A stretch of 64,000 bases of DNA from the NCBI RefSeq assembly GCF_010211755.1, contig NZ_PDWR01000002.1:124001-188000 (forward strand), given 5' to 3'. How positions within the stretch are numbered: position 1 is the stretch's first letter; every line of letters starts with the position of its first letter. Positions 52,588 to 59,833 of the stretch are shown one piece after another. A program made the position numbers and the translations under genes. This DNA is from Pseudoxanthomonas sangjuensis. GTDB lineage: Bacteria > Pseudomonadota > Gammaproteobacteria > Xanthomonadales > Xanthomonadaceae. Below the pieces are notes generated by a model, which saw only the letters and a program-made list of their open reading frames with translations, had not been told where the DNA came from and did no database searches.

Positions 52588-52770
52588 ATGAAGGCGAACG
52601 TGGGCGGCATCGACAAGTGGGTCCGGATCCTGATCGGCGCGGCGTTGATCGCCTGGGCCGCGACCGGCGGGCCGGCATGGGCCTGGATCGGCGTGCTGCC
52701 GCTGGCCACGGGCCTGTTCAACTTCTGCCCGCTGTACCGGCTGGTCGGCATCAACACCTGCCGGCGCTGA
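52588..52770 (+). CDS. Small DUF2892 (YgaP-like) membrane protein
   Basis: A 60-residue protein with two hydrophobic helices (WVRILIGAALIAWAATG and WIGVLPLATGLFNFC). KANVGGIDKWVRILIG and FNFCPLYRLVGINTC match the DUF2892 family, found alone or after a rhodanese domain in YgaP. The two Cys in the NFCP...NTC segment are conserved in the family. AGGGAGGA lies 9 bases before the ATG. A consensus FNR site controls it, which suggests a role under low oxygen, perhaps in sulphur or nitric-oxide chemistry; that is inference. Confidence 0.85.
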   Translation: MKANVGGIDKWVRILIGAALIAWAATGGPAWAWIGVLPLATGLFNFCPLYRLVGINTCRR

Positions 52771-52887
52771 ACCCCGTCCGCCCGTGCGCAGCGGGCGCGT
52801 GCAGGACGGATGCGTCCCGCCGGCCGTCCCGCGAAAGCGCGGCGCAGGCTTGTTAAGCTGGCCCGCAGTCCATCGACAGGCGGCGAC

Positions 52888-53937
52888 ATGCACAGGCGAA
52901 ACTTCCTCGGGACCGCGGCGCTGGCCGCAACGGCGCTGGCGTTGCCCGGCGCGGGCGGCCGTTCCGCCTTCGCGGCCACGCCGCGCAGGCGATTGCTGCC
53001 GGTGCCGCTCAATCCGGGCGACACCATCGCGCTGGTCAGCCCGTCGGCGGCCACCGACGATCCGTTCGACCTGCAGCTCGCCCGGGAGGCGATGGAGGCG
53101 CTGGGGTTCAAGGTGAAGACCGGCGCGCATTACGCGTCGCGCCGCGGCCACCTGGCGGGCACCGACGCCGGGCGCGCCGACGACCTCAATGCGATGTTCG
53201 CCGACCGCGAGGTCAAGGCGGTGATCTGCGTGCGCGGCGGCTCCGGCGCCGCGCGGCTGCTGCCGCTGCTCGATTACGACGCGATCCGCCGCAACCCGAA
53301 GGTGCTGCTGGGCTATTCCGACATCACCGCCCTGCACAGCGCCATCCAGGCGCAGACCGGCCTGGTCACCTTCCACGGCCCGATGGGCTCGGGCAGTTGG
53401 AACAGCTTCAACGCCGACCAGTTCCGCCGCGTGTTCTTCGAGCGCGAACTGATGGAGTACCGCAACATCGCCGAGCGCGGCGACGAGCTGGTGCAGCGCA
53501 GGAACCGCACCGTCGCCATCGCCGGCGGCAAGGCCCGGGGCGAACTGGTCGGCGGCAACCTGTCGGTGCTGGTGGCGCTGGCCGGCTCGCCGTACCTGCC
53601 CGATTTCACCGGCAAGATACTGTTCCTGGAGGACGTGTCGGAAGCGCCGTACCGGATCGACCGCATGTTCAGCACGCTGAAGCTGATGGGCGTGCTGGAC
53701 CGGATCGCCGGCCTGGTGTTCGGCGAGTGCACCGACTGCGAACCCGGCGATGGTTACGGCTCGCTGACGCTGGCGCAGATCCTCGATGATTACATCAAGC
53801 CGCTGAAGATTCCGGCGTATCGCGGCGCGATGATCGGACACATCCGCCAGCAGTTCATCGTGCCGGTCGGCGGCAAGGTGGAAATGGATGCCGACGCCGG
53901 CACGTTCCGCATGCTGGAGCCGGTGTTCCAGTCCTGA
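52888..53937 (+). CDS. LD-carboxypeptidase (peptidase family S66), Tat-exported
   Basis: A 349-residue S66 serine peptidase. The N terminus HRRNFLGTAALAATALALPG is a Tat signal. Ser144 in GYSDITALH is the nucleophile; FLEDVSEAPYRIDRM carries the Glu, and MIGHIRQQF the His of the Ser-His-Glu triad. Such enzymes trim the D-Ala from murein tetrapeptides in peptidoglycan recycling, although LdcA is cytoplasmic; this exported form may act on the sacculus. The ATG at 52888 is chosen since it gives the signal; a longer frame lies upstream. Confidence 0.9.
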   Translation: MHRRNFLGTAALAATALALPGAGGRSAFAATPRRRLLPVPLNPGDTIALVSPSAATDDPFDLQLAREAMEALGFKVKTGAHYASRRGHLAGTDAGRADDLNAMFADREVKAVICVRGGSGAARLLPLLDYDAIRRNPKVLLGYSDITALHSAIQAQTGLVTFHGPMGSGSWNSFNADQFRRVFFERELMEYRNIAERGDELVQRRNRTVAIAGGKARGELVGGNLSVLVALAGSPYLPDFTGKILFLEDVSEAPYRIDRMFSTLKLMGVLDRIAGLVFGECTDCEPGDGYGSLTLAQILDDYIKPLKIPAYRGAMIGHIRQQFIVPVGGKVEMDADAGTFRMLEPVFQS

Positions 53938-53966
53938 AGGCGGGGCCACGCCCATCGCATCTGCCC

Positions 53967-53993
53967 GCCGTTCCCGCTTTCGCGGGAATGACG
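53967..53993. repeat. CCGTTCCCGCTTTCGCGGGAATGACGG repeat
   Basis: An imperfect palindrome (TTCCCGC, loop, GCGGGAA) of the family CGTCATTCCCGCGAAAGCGGGAA, among the commonest intergenic repeats of Xanthomonadaceae. It lies 30 bp after the LD-carboxypeptidase stop. A related copy is at 39661-39687. Confidence 0.6.
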
Positions 53994-54093
53994 GCAAACA
54001 CTCGGGCCGATTGGTGCGGCGCCGCGGGGCAAGCTGGCTGGAATCGTTTACATTCCTCGCGCTTCCTGTTTCCGGAACCCGAGGGAATCGCCC

Positions 54094-55035
54094 ATGCGCC
54101 GTCGTCTGCCGGCACTGCTCGCACTCGGTCTGGTCGGCGGTTCGGGCCATGCCTTCGCCGCCGCCGACGCAGCCGCCGCGGAGGCGCTTGTCGGGCGCTG
54201 GGACATCGACATCCATGCGCTCGGCGGCGAACAGCCTTCGTGGCTGGAAATCCGCCGCTCCGGCAACAGCGCGCTGGTCGGGCAGTTCGTCGGCAGCGTC
54301 GGCAGCGCGCGACCGGTTTCGCGCATCGAATTCGATGGCACCGGGATGCGCTTCGCGATTCCGCCGCAATGGGAAGGCGGCAGCGGCGAACTGACGGTGC
54401 GCGGGCGCCTGCGCGAGGGCGCGCTGGCCGGGACGATGGTCTTTCCCGACGGCAAACAATACGAATGGAGCGCGAAGCGCGCGCCGTCGCTGCGGCGCAC
54501 GGCAGCGCCGCGCTGGGGCGAGCCGGTGCGCCTGTTCGACGGCCAGGGCCTGGACGGCTGGCGGGCGCTCGGCGGGTCGTCGCAGTGGCAGGTCGAAGGC
54601 GGCGTGCTGCGCAACGCGGCGGCCGGCGCCAACCTCGCCACCGAGCGCAGGTTCACCGACTTCAAGTTGCACGTCGAACTGCGCCTGCCGAAGGGCAGCA
54701 ACAGCGGCGTGTACCTGCGCGGCCGCCACGAGGTGCAGATCGCCGACACGTCCGGCGAGCCGGCCAGCGACACGCTCGGCGCCATCTACGGCTTCCTCGC
54801 GCCGAGCGAGGATGCCTCGCTCGCTCCCGACCAATGGCAATCGCTCGACGTCACCCTGGTCGGGCGCCGGGTCAGCGTCGCGGTCAACGGCAGGACCGTG
54901 ATCTGCGACCGCGAGATCCCCGGCATCACCGGCGGCGCGCTGGACAGCGACGAGGGTGCGCCCGGGCCGCTGTTCCTGCAGGGCGACCACGGCCCGGTCG
55001 AATTCCGCGACATCACCCTGACCCCGGCGCTGTGA
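54094..55035 (+). CDS. Exported DUF1080 protein (3-keto-disaccharide hydrolase family)
   Basis: A 313-residue exported protein (signal LLALGLVGGSGHAFAAA). Residues ~28-125 are a lipocalin-like beta domain that is often attached to DUF1080. Residues ~140-313 are the DUF1080 concanavalin-like fold: LFDGQGLDGWRA, DFKLHVELRLPKGSNSGVYL, GPVEFRDITLTP at the end. Members of the family act on 3-keto-disaccharides and related glycosides in bacteria that oxidise sugars at C3. It is 2 bp from a GMC oxidoreductase, the type of enzyme that makes such keto-sugars. Confidence 0.85.
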   Translation: MRRRLPALLALGLVGGSGHAFAAADAAAAEALVGRWDIDIHALGGEQPSWLEIRRSGNSALVGQFVGSVGSARPVSRIEFDGTGMRFAIPPQWEGGSGELTVRGRLREGALAGTMVFPDGKQYEWSAKRAPSLRRTAAPRWGEPVRLFDGQGLDGWRALGGSSQWQVEGGVLRNAAAGANLATERRFTDFKLHVELRLPKGSNSGVYLRGRHEVQIADTSGEPASDTLGAIYGFLAPSEDASLAPDQWQSLDVTLVGRRVSVAVNGRTVICDREIPGITGGALDSDEGAPGPLFLQGDHGPVEFRDITLTPAL

Positions 55036-55037
55036 GC

Positions 55038-56723
55038 ATGGCCAGCGACGCGAACACCTACGACGCGATCGTCATCGGCTCCGGCATCTCCGGCGGCTGG
55101 GCGGCCAAGGAGTTGTGCGAGAAGGGCCTGAAGACGCTGGTGCTGGAACGCGGCCGCAACGTCGAGCACATCAAGGACTATCCGACCGCGACCATGGCGC
55201 CGTGGGAATTCCCGCATCGCGGCGCGCTGACCCGCAAGTACCGCGAGGAGAACCCGGTCGCAGCGCGGATCGCCGCCGAGGACGTGACCCACTTCTTCAT
55301 CAAGGACGGCGACCACCCGTACGTGCAGGAGAAGCCGTTCGACTGGATCCGCGGCTACCAGGTCGGCGGCAAGTCGATCATGTGGGGCCGCGCCTGCCAG
55401 CGCTGGAGCCGCTACGACTTCGAGGCGCCGGAGCGCGACGGCTACGGCATCGGCTGGCCGATCGGCTACGACGACATCGCGCCGTGGTATTCGCACGTGG
55501 AGAAGTTCATCGGCGTGTGCGGCGCGCTGGACGGGATCGAATCGATGCCCGACGGCGAGTACCTGCCGCCGTTCGACTTCAATTGCGTCGAAAAGGCCTA
55601 CAGCGAGCGCATCCGCAGGCACTACGGCGACCGCTACGTGGTGCAGGGCCGCTGGGCGCAGTTGACCAGGCCGGAGCCGATCCACCTGCAGCAGGGGCGC
55701 AGCGCGTGCATGTCGCGCAACCTGTGCTGGCGCGGCTGCCCGTTCGGGGCGTACTTCAGCTCGAACTCGTCGACGCTGCCGTGGGCGGCGAAGACCGGCA
55801 ACCTGACCCTGCGCCCGGATTCGGTGGTGCATTCGATCATCTGCGACGAGCGCACGAACCGCGCGAGCGGGGTGCGGGTGATCGACGCGCATACCCACGA
55901 GGTCAGCGAATACCGGGCGAAGCTGGTGTTCGTCAACGCATCGGCGCTGAATTCGGTGCTGATCCTGCTGAACTCGGTGTCGCCGCGCTTCCCGCACGGG
56001 TTGGGCAACGACAACGGCCTGCTCGGCAAGTACGTCGCCTTCCAGAGCTACCGCGCCAACGGCGGCGGCGCGATCGACGGCTTCGAGGACGGCTACTACT
56101 TCGGCCGCCGCCCGTCGGAGTGCATCATCCCCAACTTCCGCAACCTCAAGCGCCACGAGATGGACTTCGTCGGCGGCTACACCACGTTCACCGGCGCCTA
56201 CCGCGAGCGCGGCGCGGCCTCGGCCGAACGCGTCGGCGGCGCGTACAAGGACGCGCAGGCGCGGCCGGGGCAATGGAAGATCTACGTGTACATGCAGGGC
56301 GAGACCATTCCGAAGGAAAGCAACCGCGTGCGCCTGCACGATACGCTGGAGGACGCGTGGGGCATCCCGCAGCTGGTGACCTCGGTCGACTACGACGACA
56401 ACGACGAACGCATGGTCCGCGACTGGCGCGCGCAGGCGGCCGAGATGCTGGAAGTGGCCGGCTGCCGCGACATCGAGACCGCCGACACCCACTGGTATCC
56501 CGGGCGCGACATCCACGAGATGGGCGGCTGCCGGATGGGGCGCGACCCGCGCACCTCGCTGCTCAACCGGTGGAACCAGCTGCACGCGTGCCCGAACGTG
56601 TTCGTCACCGACGGCGCGTGCATGACGTCGACCGGCAACCAGTCGCCGTCGCTGCTGTACATGGCGCTGACCGCGCGCGCGGTGGACCACGCGGTCGGCG
56701 AACTGAAGCGGCGGAACCTGTGA
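55038..56723 (+). CDS. GMC-family FAD-dependent oxidoreductase
   Basis: A 561-residue flavoprotein. VIGSGISGGWAAKEL is the FAD dinucleotide loop; GGKSIMWGRACQRW is the GMC signature; the C-terminal GGCRMGRDP and FVTDGACMTSTGNQ with SPSLLYMALTARA carry the usual catalytic His-region and FAD contacts. The Cys-rich SRNLCWRGCPFGAY is typical of membrane-associated gluconate/glycoside dehydrogenase large subunits. It follows DUF1080 by 2 bp and overlaps the small subunit gene. Expected to oxidise a sugar or glycoside with electrons passed to the respiratory chain. Confidence 0.92.
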   Translation: MASDANTYDAIVIGSGISGGWAAKELCEKGLKTLVLERGRNVEHIKDYPTATMAPWEFPHRGALTRKYREENPVAARIAAEDVTHFFIKDGDHPYVQEKPFDWIRGYQVGGKSIMWGRACQRWSRYDFEAPERDGYGIGWPIGYDDIAPWYSHVEKFIGVCGALDGIESMPDGEYLPPFDFNCVEKAYSERIRRHYGDRYVVQGRWAQLTRPEPIHLQQGRSACMSRNLCWRGCPFGAYFSSNSSTLPWAAKTGNLTLRPDSVVHSIICDERTNRASGVRVIDAHTHEVSEYRAKLVFVNASALNSVLILLNSVSPRFPHGLGNDNGLLGKYVAFQSYRANGGGAIDGFEDGYYFGRRPSECIIPNFRNLKRHEMDFVGGYTTFTGAYRERGAASAERVGGAYKDAQARPGQWKIYVYMQGETIPKESNRVRLHDTLEDAWGIPQLVTSVDYDDNDERMVRDWRAQAAEMLEVAGCRDIETADTHWYPGRDIHEMGGCRMGRDPRTSLLNRWNQLHACPNVFVTDGACMTSTGNQSPSLLYMALTARAVDHAVGELKRRNL

Positions 56724-57286
56724 GCGCGCCGATGCGAGCGATGAGCCGCCGCGAGATGCTGAAGGCGACCGCCGCGGCAGGCGGCGCGCTGGCCGTTCCG
56801 GGCTGGCTGGCCGCCTGCGCGCGGGGCGGCCGCGAAACCGCGGCGGAGGCGCAGTCGGCGCAGCGGGCCGACCGGGCGTTGCTCGAGGACATCGCCGACA
56901 CGCTGCTGCCGACGACCGCGGCCTCGCCGGGCGCGAAGGCGGCGGGAGTCGGCGTGACGATGGCGTTGCTGCTGGCCGATTGCGAAAGCCCCGAGGTGCA
57001 GCAGCGCGTCGCCGCCGGGCTGCAAGCGTTCCGCGAAACCTGCAGGAAAAGCGGCGGCGCCTTCGCTGCGCTGGCGCAGCCGGAACGCGAGCGGCTGTTG
57101 CGCGAAGTGGACGCCGCTGCGCAGGAAGAGGGCGACACGCACTGGTTTTCCAGCGTGCGCCAGCTCGCGCTCACTGCCTATTTCACTTCCGAGATCGGCG
57201 CCACCCGGGCAACCCGCTATGTCGCCGTTCCCGGGCGCTACGAGGGGTGCATCCCGCTCGAGCCCGGGCAGCCGGCGTGGTGGTGA
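56720..57286 (+). CDS. Tat-exported gluconate 2-dehydrogenase subunit 3-like protein
   Basis: A 188-residue protein with a Tat signal (SRREMLKATAAAGGALAVPGW) that ends in WLAAC, which could also be lipidated. The mature part (ALLEDIADTLLPTTAASPG, LTAYFTSEIGATRATRY) matches the small subunit family that partners GMC oxidoreductases; the complex is exported folded through Tat with the flavin subunit, which has no signal of its own. GTG 56720 overlaps the GMC stop; ATG 56741 (MSRREMLK) is the alternative and would still keep the signal. Confidence 0.87.
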   Translation: MSAPMRAMSRREMLKATAAAGGALAVPGWLAACARGGRETAAEAQSAQRADRALLEDIADTLLPTTAASPGAKAAGVGVTMALLLADCESPEVQQRVAAGLQAFRETCRKSGGAFAALAQPERERLLREVDAAAQEEGDTHWFSSVRQLALTAYFTSEIGATRATRYVAVPGRYEGCIPLEPGQPAWW

Positions 57287-57310
57287 AGGCCACCCGCCGG
57301 CGTTGAAGGT

Positions 57311-59233
57311 TCATTGCCGCGTCGGCGCGGGCTGCGCGCGGCCGCCGACATAGGCCTCGTCGATCAGCTTGCGCAGCTGCGCGTCGGCGAGGCCGGCTTC
57401 GCGCTCGATGCGCTTGCCCAGCGCCTCCATTTCCGCGCCGACCGCCTCCATCGGCTTGCTGGCCGCTTCCATTTCGCGGGCGAGCGCTTCCATCGGCGCG
57501 TGTTGCGCCTCCATGCGCTTGCCGGCCGCTTCGAGCGTGGCGCCGTGTCGCTCCATCTGCCGGGACAGGGCATCCTGTTCGCGGGCGATCGCCTCCTGCT
57601 CGCGTTCGAGCCGCGCGCGTTCCGCCTCGGTCGCGCCGTGCATGCGGCCCGCCAGCGCGACCTGGCGTCCGGCCAATGTCTGCATCTGCCGGCCCAGAGT
57701 TTCCATGTTCGCAGTGGCCGCGCGCGCTTCCGGCGAATCGAAGGCGTTGTCCTTGCCCAGCGCTTCCATGCGCGCGCCCAGCGCCTGCATGCGCTCGCTG
57801 TGCGGCTTCATGCGCGCATCCAGCGCCTGCATCTGTTCGCCGAGCGCATCGGTCACGGCCCAGGCCTGGCGCGCGCGGGCGAGGGTTTCGGCGTCGCGCA
57901 CCACCCAGGCCTTGCCGTCGCGGCGGAACCAGAGGAAGTCGCCGTCGATGCTGTCGCGCGCGGCGCGGATGTCGTCGGCGTCGTCGATGTTGCCCGACAT
58001 CGAGAAGCCGTCGCGGTCCTTGCGCACCAGCGCGTAGCCACTGCGTTCGCGTTCGCCGCCCGGGGTGGCTGCCGCGCGCGCGGCCGGCCTCGGCGCCGGC
58101 GCCGGCCGCGCATGGCCGGCGGCAGCGGGAGTGGCGGCCGGGGCAGGGGCAGGCGCGGGAGCGGCCTGGACGGCGGCGACCGGCACCGGCATGGCCTGCG
58201 CCGGAACGTGCGCCGGCGGCGCGAACCGGGCCTGGGCGTAGAAGGCGACGCCGGCCACGGCGAGGCCGATCAGCGGCAATGCCACGGCGCTGCCGATGGC
58301 GCGGCGTTCGGGGCGGACGAGTTGGCGGATGCGGGACATGAGATGACCTCCGTGCGCGGCGGGCGCGTAATGGGACGGGAGTGCGGGGGCGGGCGATCGC
58401 GCGGCGGCGTGGCGATCGAGTTCGGACAGGGCGAGGGCGAGGCGGCGCGGTTCGCCCAACGCGGCCGCGGCGAGGTCGTCGGCGACCAGTTCGCGCTCGA
58501 TGCGGATGCGCCGCGACAGCCACCACACCACCGGGTGGTAGAACAGCAGCGCTTCCACCGCGCCCTGCAGCAGGTTGACCAGGTAATCGTGGCGGCGGAC
58601 GTGCGCCAGTTCGTGCGCGATCAACGCTTCGACCAGGTCGGCCGGCATGCCCGCGGCGATCGCCGCGGGCAGCAGCACCACCGGCCGCCACCATCCGGCC
58701 GCCACCGGACTGTCGCCGTCGTCGGTCAGGCGCAACGCGACCTTGCGGGCGATGCCGAGGCGCAAGGCAAGCCGGTCGACGTGGACCTGCCAATCGTTGT
58801 CTGCGCCATGCGCATCCCGACAGAGCCGCCGCACCCACGCCAGGCCGAAGGCCATGCGCAGCGAGAGCAGGCCCACGCCCACCGCCCACAGCGCGACGAT
58901 CCAGGGTTGCAGGTCCGTCGCCGGCATCGGCAGGGCGCGCGATGCCGCGGCATCGGTCGAAGGCAGCACGGCATCGGCATTGGCGGCAAATGCGGCGACC
59001 GCGGCGGGCGGCGCATCGGTGGCCGCCAGCAACGAGTGCAGCAGGGTCGCCACCGGCGCCGCCACGCAGGCCAGCAGCGCCGCGCAGGCGACCGCATAGC
59101 GCGACTGCGGCCGCGCGTTGCGCAGCAGGGCCAGCGCCAGTGCGGCGAGCAGGCCGATCAGCGCGCCCTGCCAGAGGAAATGCAGCAGCGCGTTCGCCAG
59201 CGACGGCATCAGCATCGGCAGCAGGTCAGTCAT
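57311..59233 (-). CDS. M56-family (BlaR1/MecR1-like) membrane metallopeptidase with a Met-rich coiled-coil sensor
   Basis: A 640-residue protein. About four transmembrane helices (near 12-38, 48-68, 110-132 and 310-330) frame a zinc peptidase domain with HELAHVRRHD (His207, Glu208, His211). The penicillin-binding sensor domain of BlaR1 is absent. After a Pro/Ala-rich linker (about 335-395), residues ~455-610 form a long heptad coil packed with Met (MQALDARM, RMEALGK, PMEALAREMEAA). It overlaps blaI-like by 8 bp, the usual pairing. A redox or metal stress sensor is inferred from the Met pattern, but not shown. Confidence 0.88.
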   Translation of the reverse strand: MTDLLPMLMPSLANALLHFLWQGALIGLLAALALALLRNARPQSRYAVACAALLACVAAPVATLLHSLLAATDAPPAAVAAFAANADAVLPSTDAAASRALPMPATDLQPWIVALWAVGVGLLSLRMAFGLAWVRRLCRDAHGADNDWQVHVDRLALRLGIARKVALRLTDDGDSPVAAGWWRPVVLLPAAIAAGMPADLVEALIAHELAHVRRHDYLVNLLQGAVEALLFYHPVVWWLSRRIRIERELVADDLAAAALGEPRRLALALSELDRHAAARSPAPALPSHYAPAAHGGHLMSRIRQLVRPERRAIGSAVALPLIGLAVAGVAFYAQARFAPPAHVPAQAMPVPVAAVQAAPAPAPAPAATPAAAGHARPAPAPRPAARAAATPGGERERSGYALVRKDRDGFSMSGNIDDADDIRAARDSIDGDFLWFRRDGKAWVVRDAETLARARQAWAVTDALGEQMQALDARMKPHSERMQALGARMEALGKDNAFDSPEARAATANMETLGRQMQTLAGRQVALAGRMHGATEAERARLEREQEAIAREQDALSRQMERHGATLEAAGKRMEAQHAPMEALAREMEAASKPMEAVGAEMEALGKRIEREAGLADAQLRKLIDEAYVGGRAQPAPTRQ

Positions 59234-59612
59234 CGCGGTTCTCCTCGAGGAAGCGCTGGATCTCTTCGCGTTCGGCGTCGCTGACGCGGCCGCCGCGCAG
59301 CGCCGCCAGCACCAGGTCCTTGCCGGAGCCGGCGAAGGCCTTGTGGATCAGGTCGTCGAGCAGCCGCGTTTGCAGCGAGCCCTGCGGCTGTGCCGCCGAA
59401 TAGACGTGCGAGCGCTGGCTTTCGTCGCGCTTCAGCAGGCCCTTGCCGTGCATGATCTGCATCAGCCGCAGCACGCTGGCGTAGGCCAGGTCGGGGCGCT
59501 CGCGCCGCTGCGCCTCGTGCACCTGGCGTACCGAAGAGGGCCCCAGCCGCCACAGCGTGCGCAGCAGGTCGAGTTCGGCGGCGGTGGGTCTGGGAATGCG
59601 GGGCTTGGCCAT
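59226..59612 (-). CDS. BlaI/MecI/CopY-family transcriptional repressor
   Basis: A 128-residue winged-helix repressor. RPTAAELDLLRTLWRLGPSSV is the first part of the DNA-binding domain, followed by YASVLRLMQIMHGKGLLKRDES and the dimerisation helices (FAGSGKDLVLAALRGG, SDAEREEIQRFLEE). Members of the family repress their own operon until the partner M56 peptidase causes their cleavage. The M56 gene follows in overlap. A palindromic operator is present upstream. Confidence 0.92.
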   Translation of the reverse strand: MAKPRIPRPTAAELDLLRTLWRLGPSSVRQVHEAQRRERPDLAYASVLRLMQIMHGKGLLKRDESQRSHVYSAAQPQGSLQTRLLDDLIHKAFAGSGKDLVLAALRGGRVSDAEREEIQRFLEENRDD

Positions 59613-59654
59613 CGGATTCGCGTCGCGGGGATCGATGGCGGCACGCTAGCGCAC

Positions 59655-59685
59655 CTAGACCGGTTTGTCTAGAACATTTTGTCTA
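59655..59685 (-). promoter_or_regulatory. Candidate BlaI-type operators (two overlapping palindromes)
   Basis: CTAGAC-CGGTTT-GTCTAG (59655-59672) is a perfect palindrome with 6-base arms. A second, imperfect one, TAGAAC-N4-TGTCTA (59670-59685), starts inside the first. The repeated unit TAGACA/TGTCTA suits a dimeric repressor. They lie 43 bp upstream of the ATG of the BlaI-type gene and may also touch the GH97 gene promoter on the other strand. Confidence 0.55.
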
Positions 59686-59833
59686 TATCGGAAGTCGCCA
59701 TGACGAACGGCAGGGGGCGGCGTCTGGCGCGCTGCGGGTCGTCGCGTCTTCGGTGCGCCGCATCGGGATGCAAAACCGGGGAGGAGTATCTTTCTTCGCA
59801 CGGACGCAACCGCCGCCAACGCAGGGAGAACGG

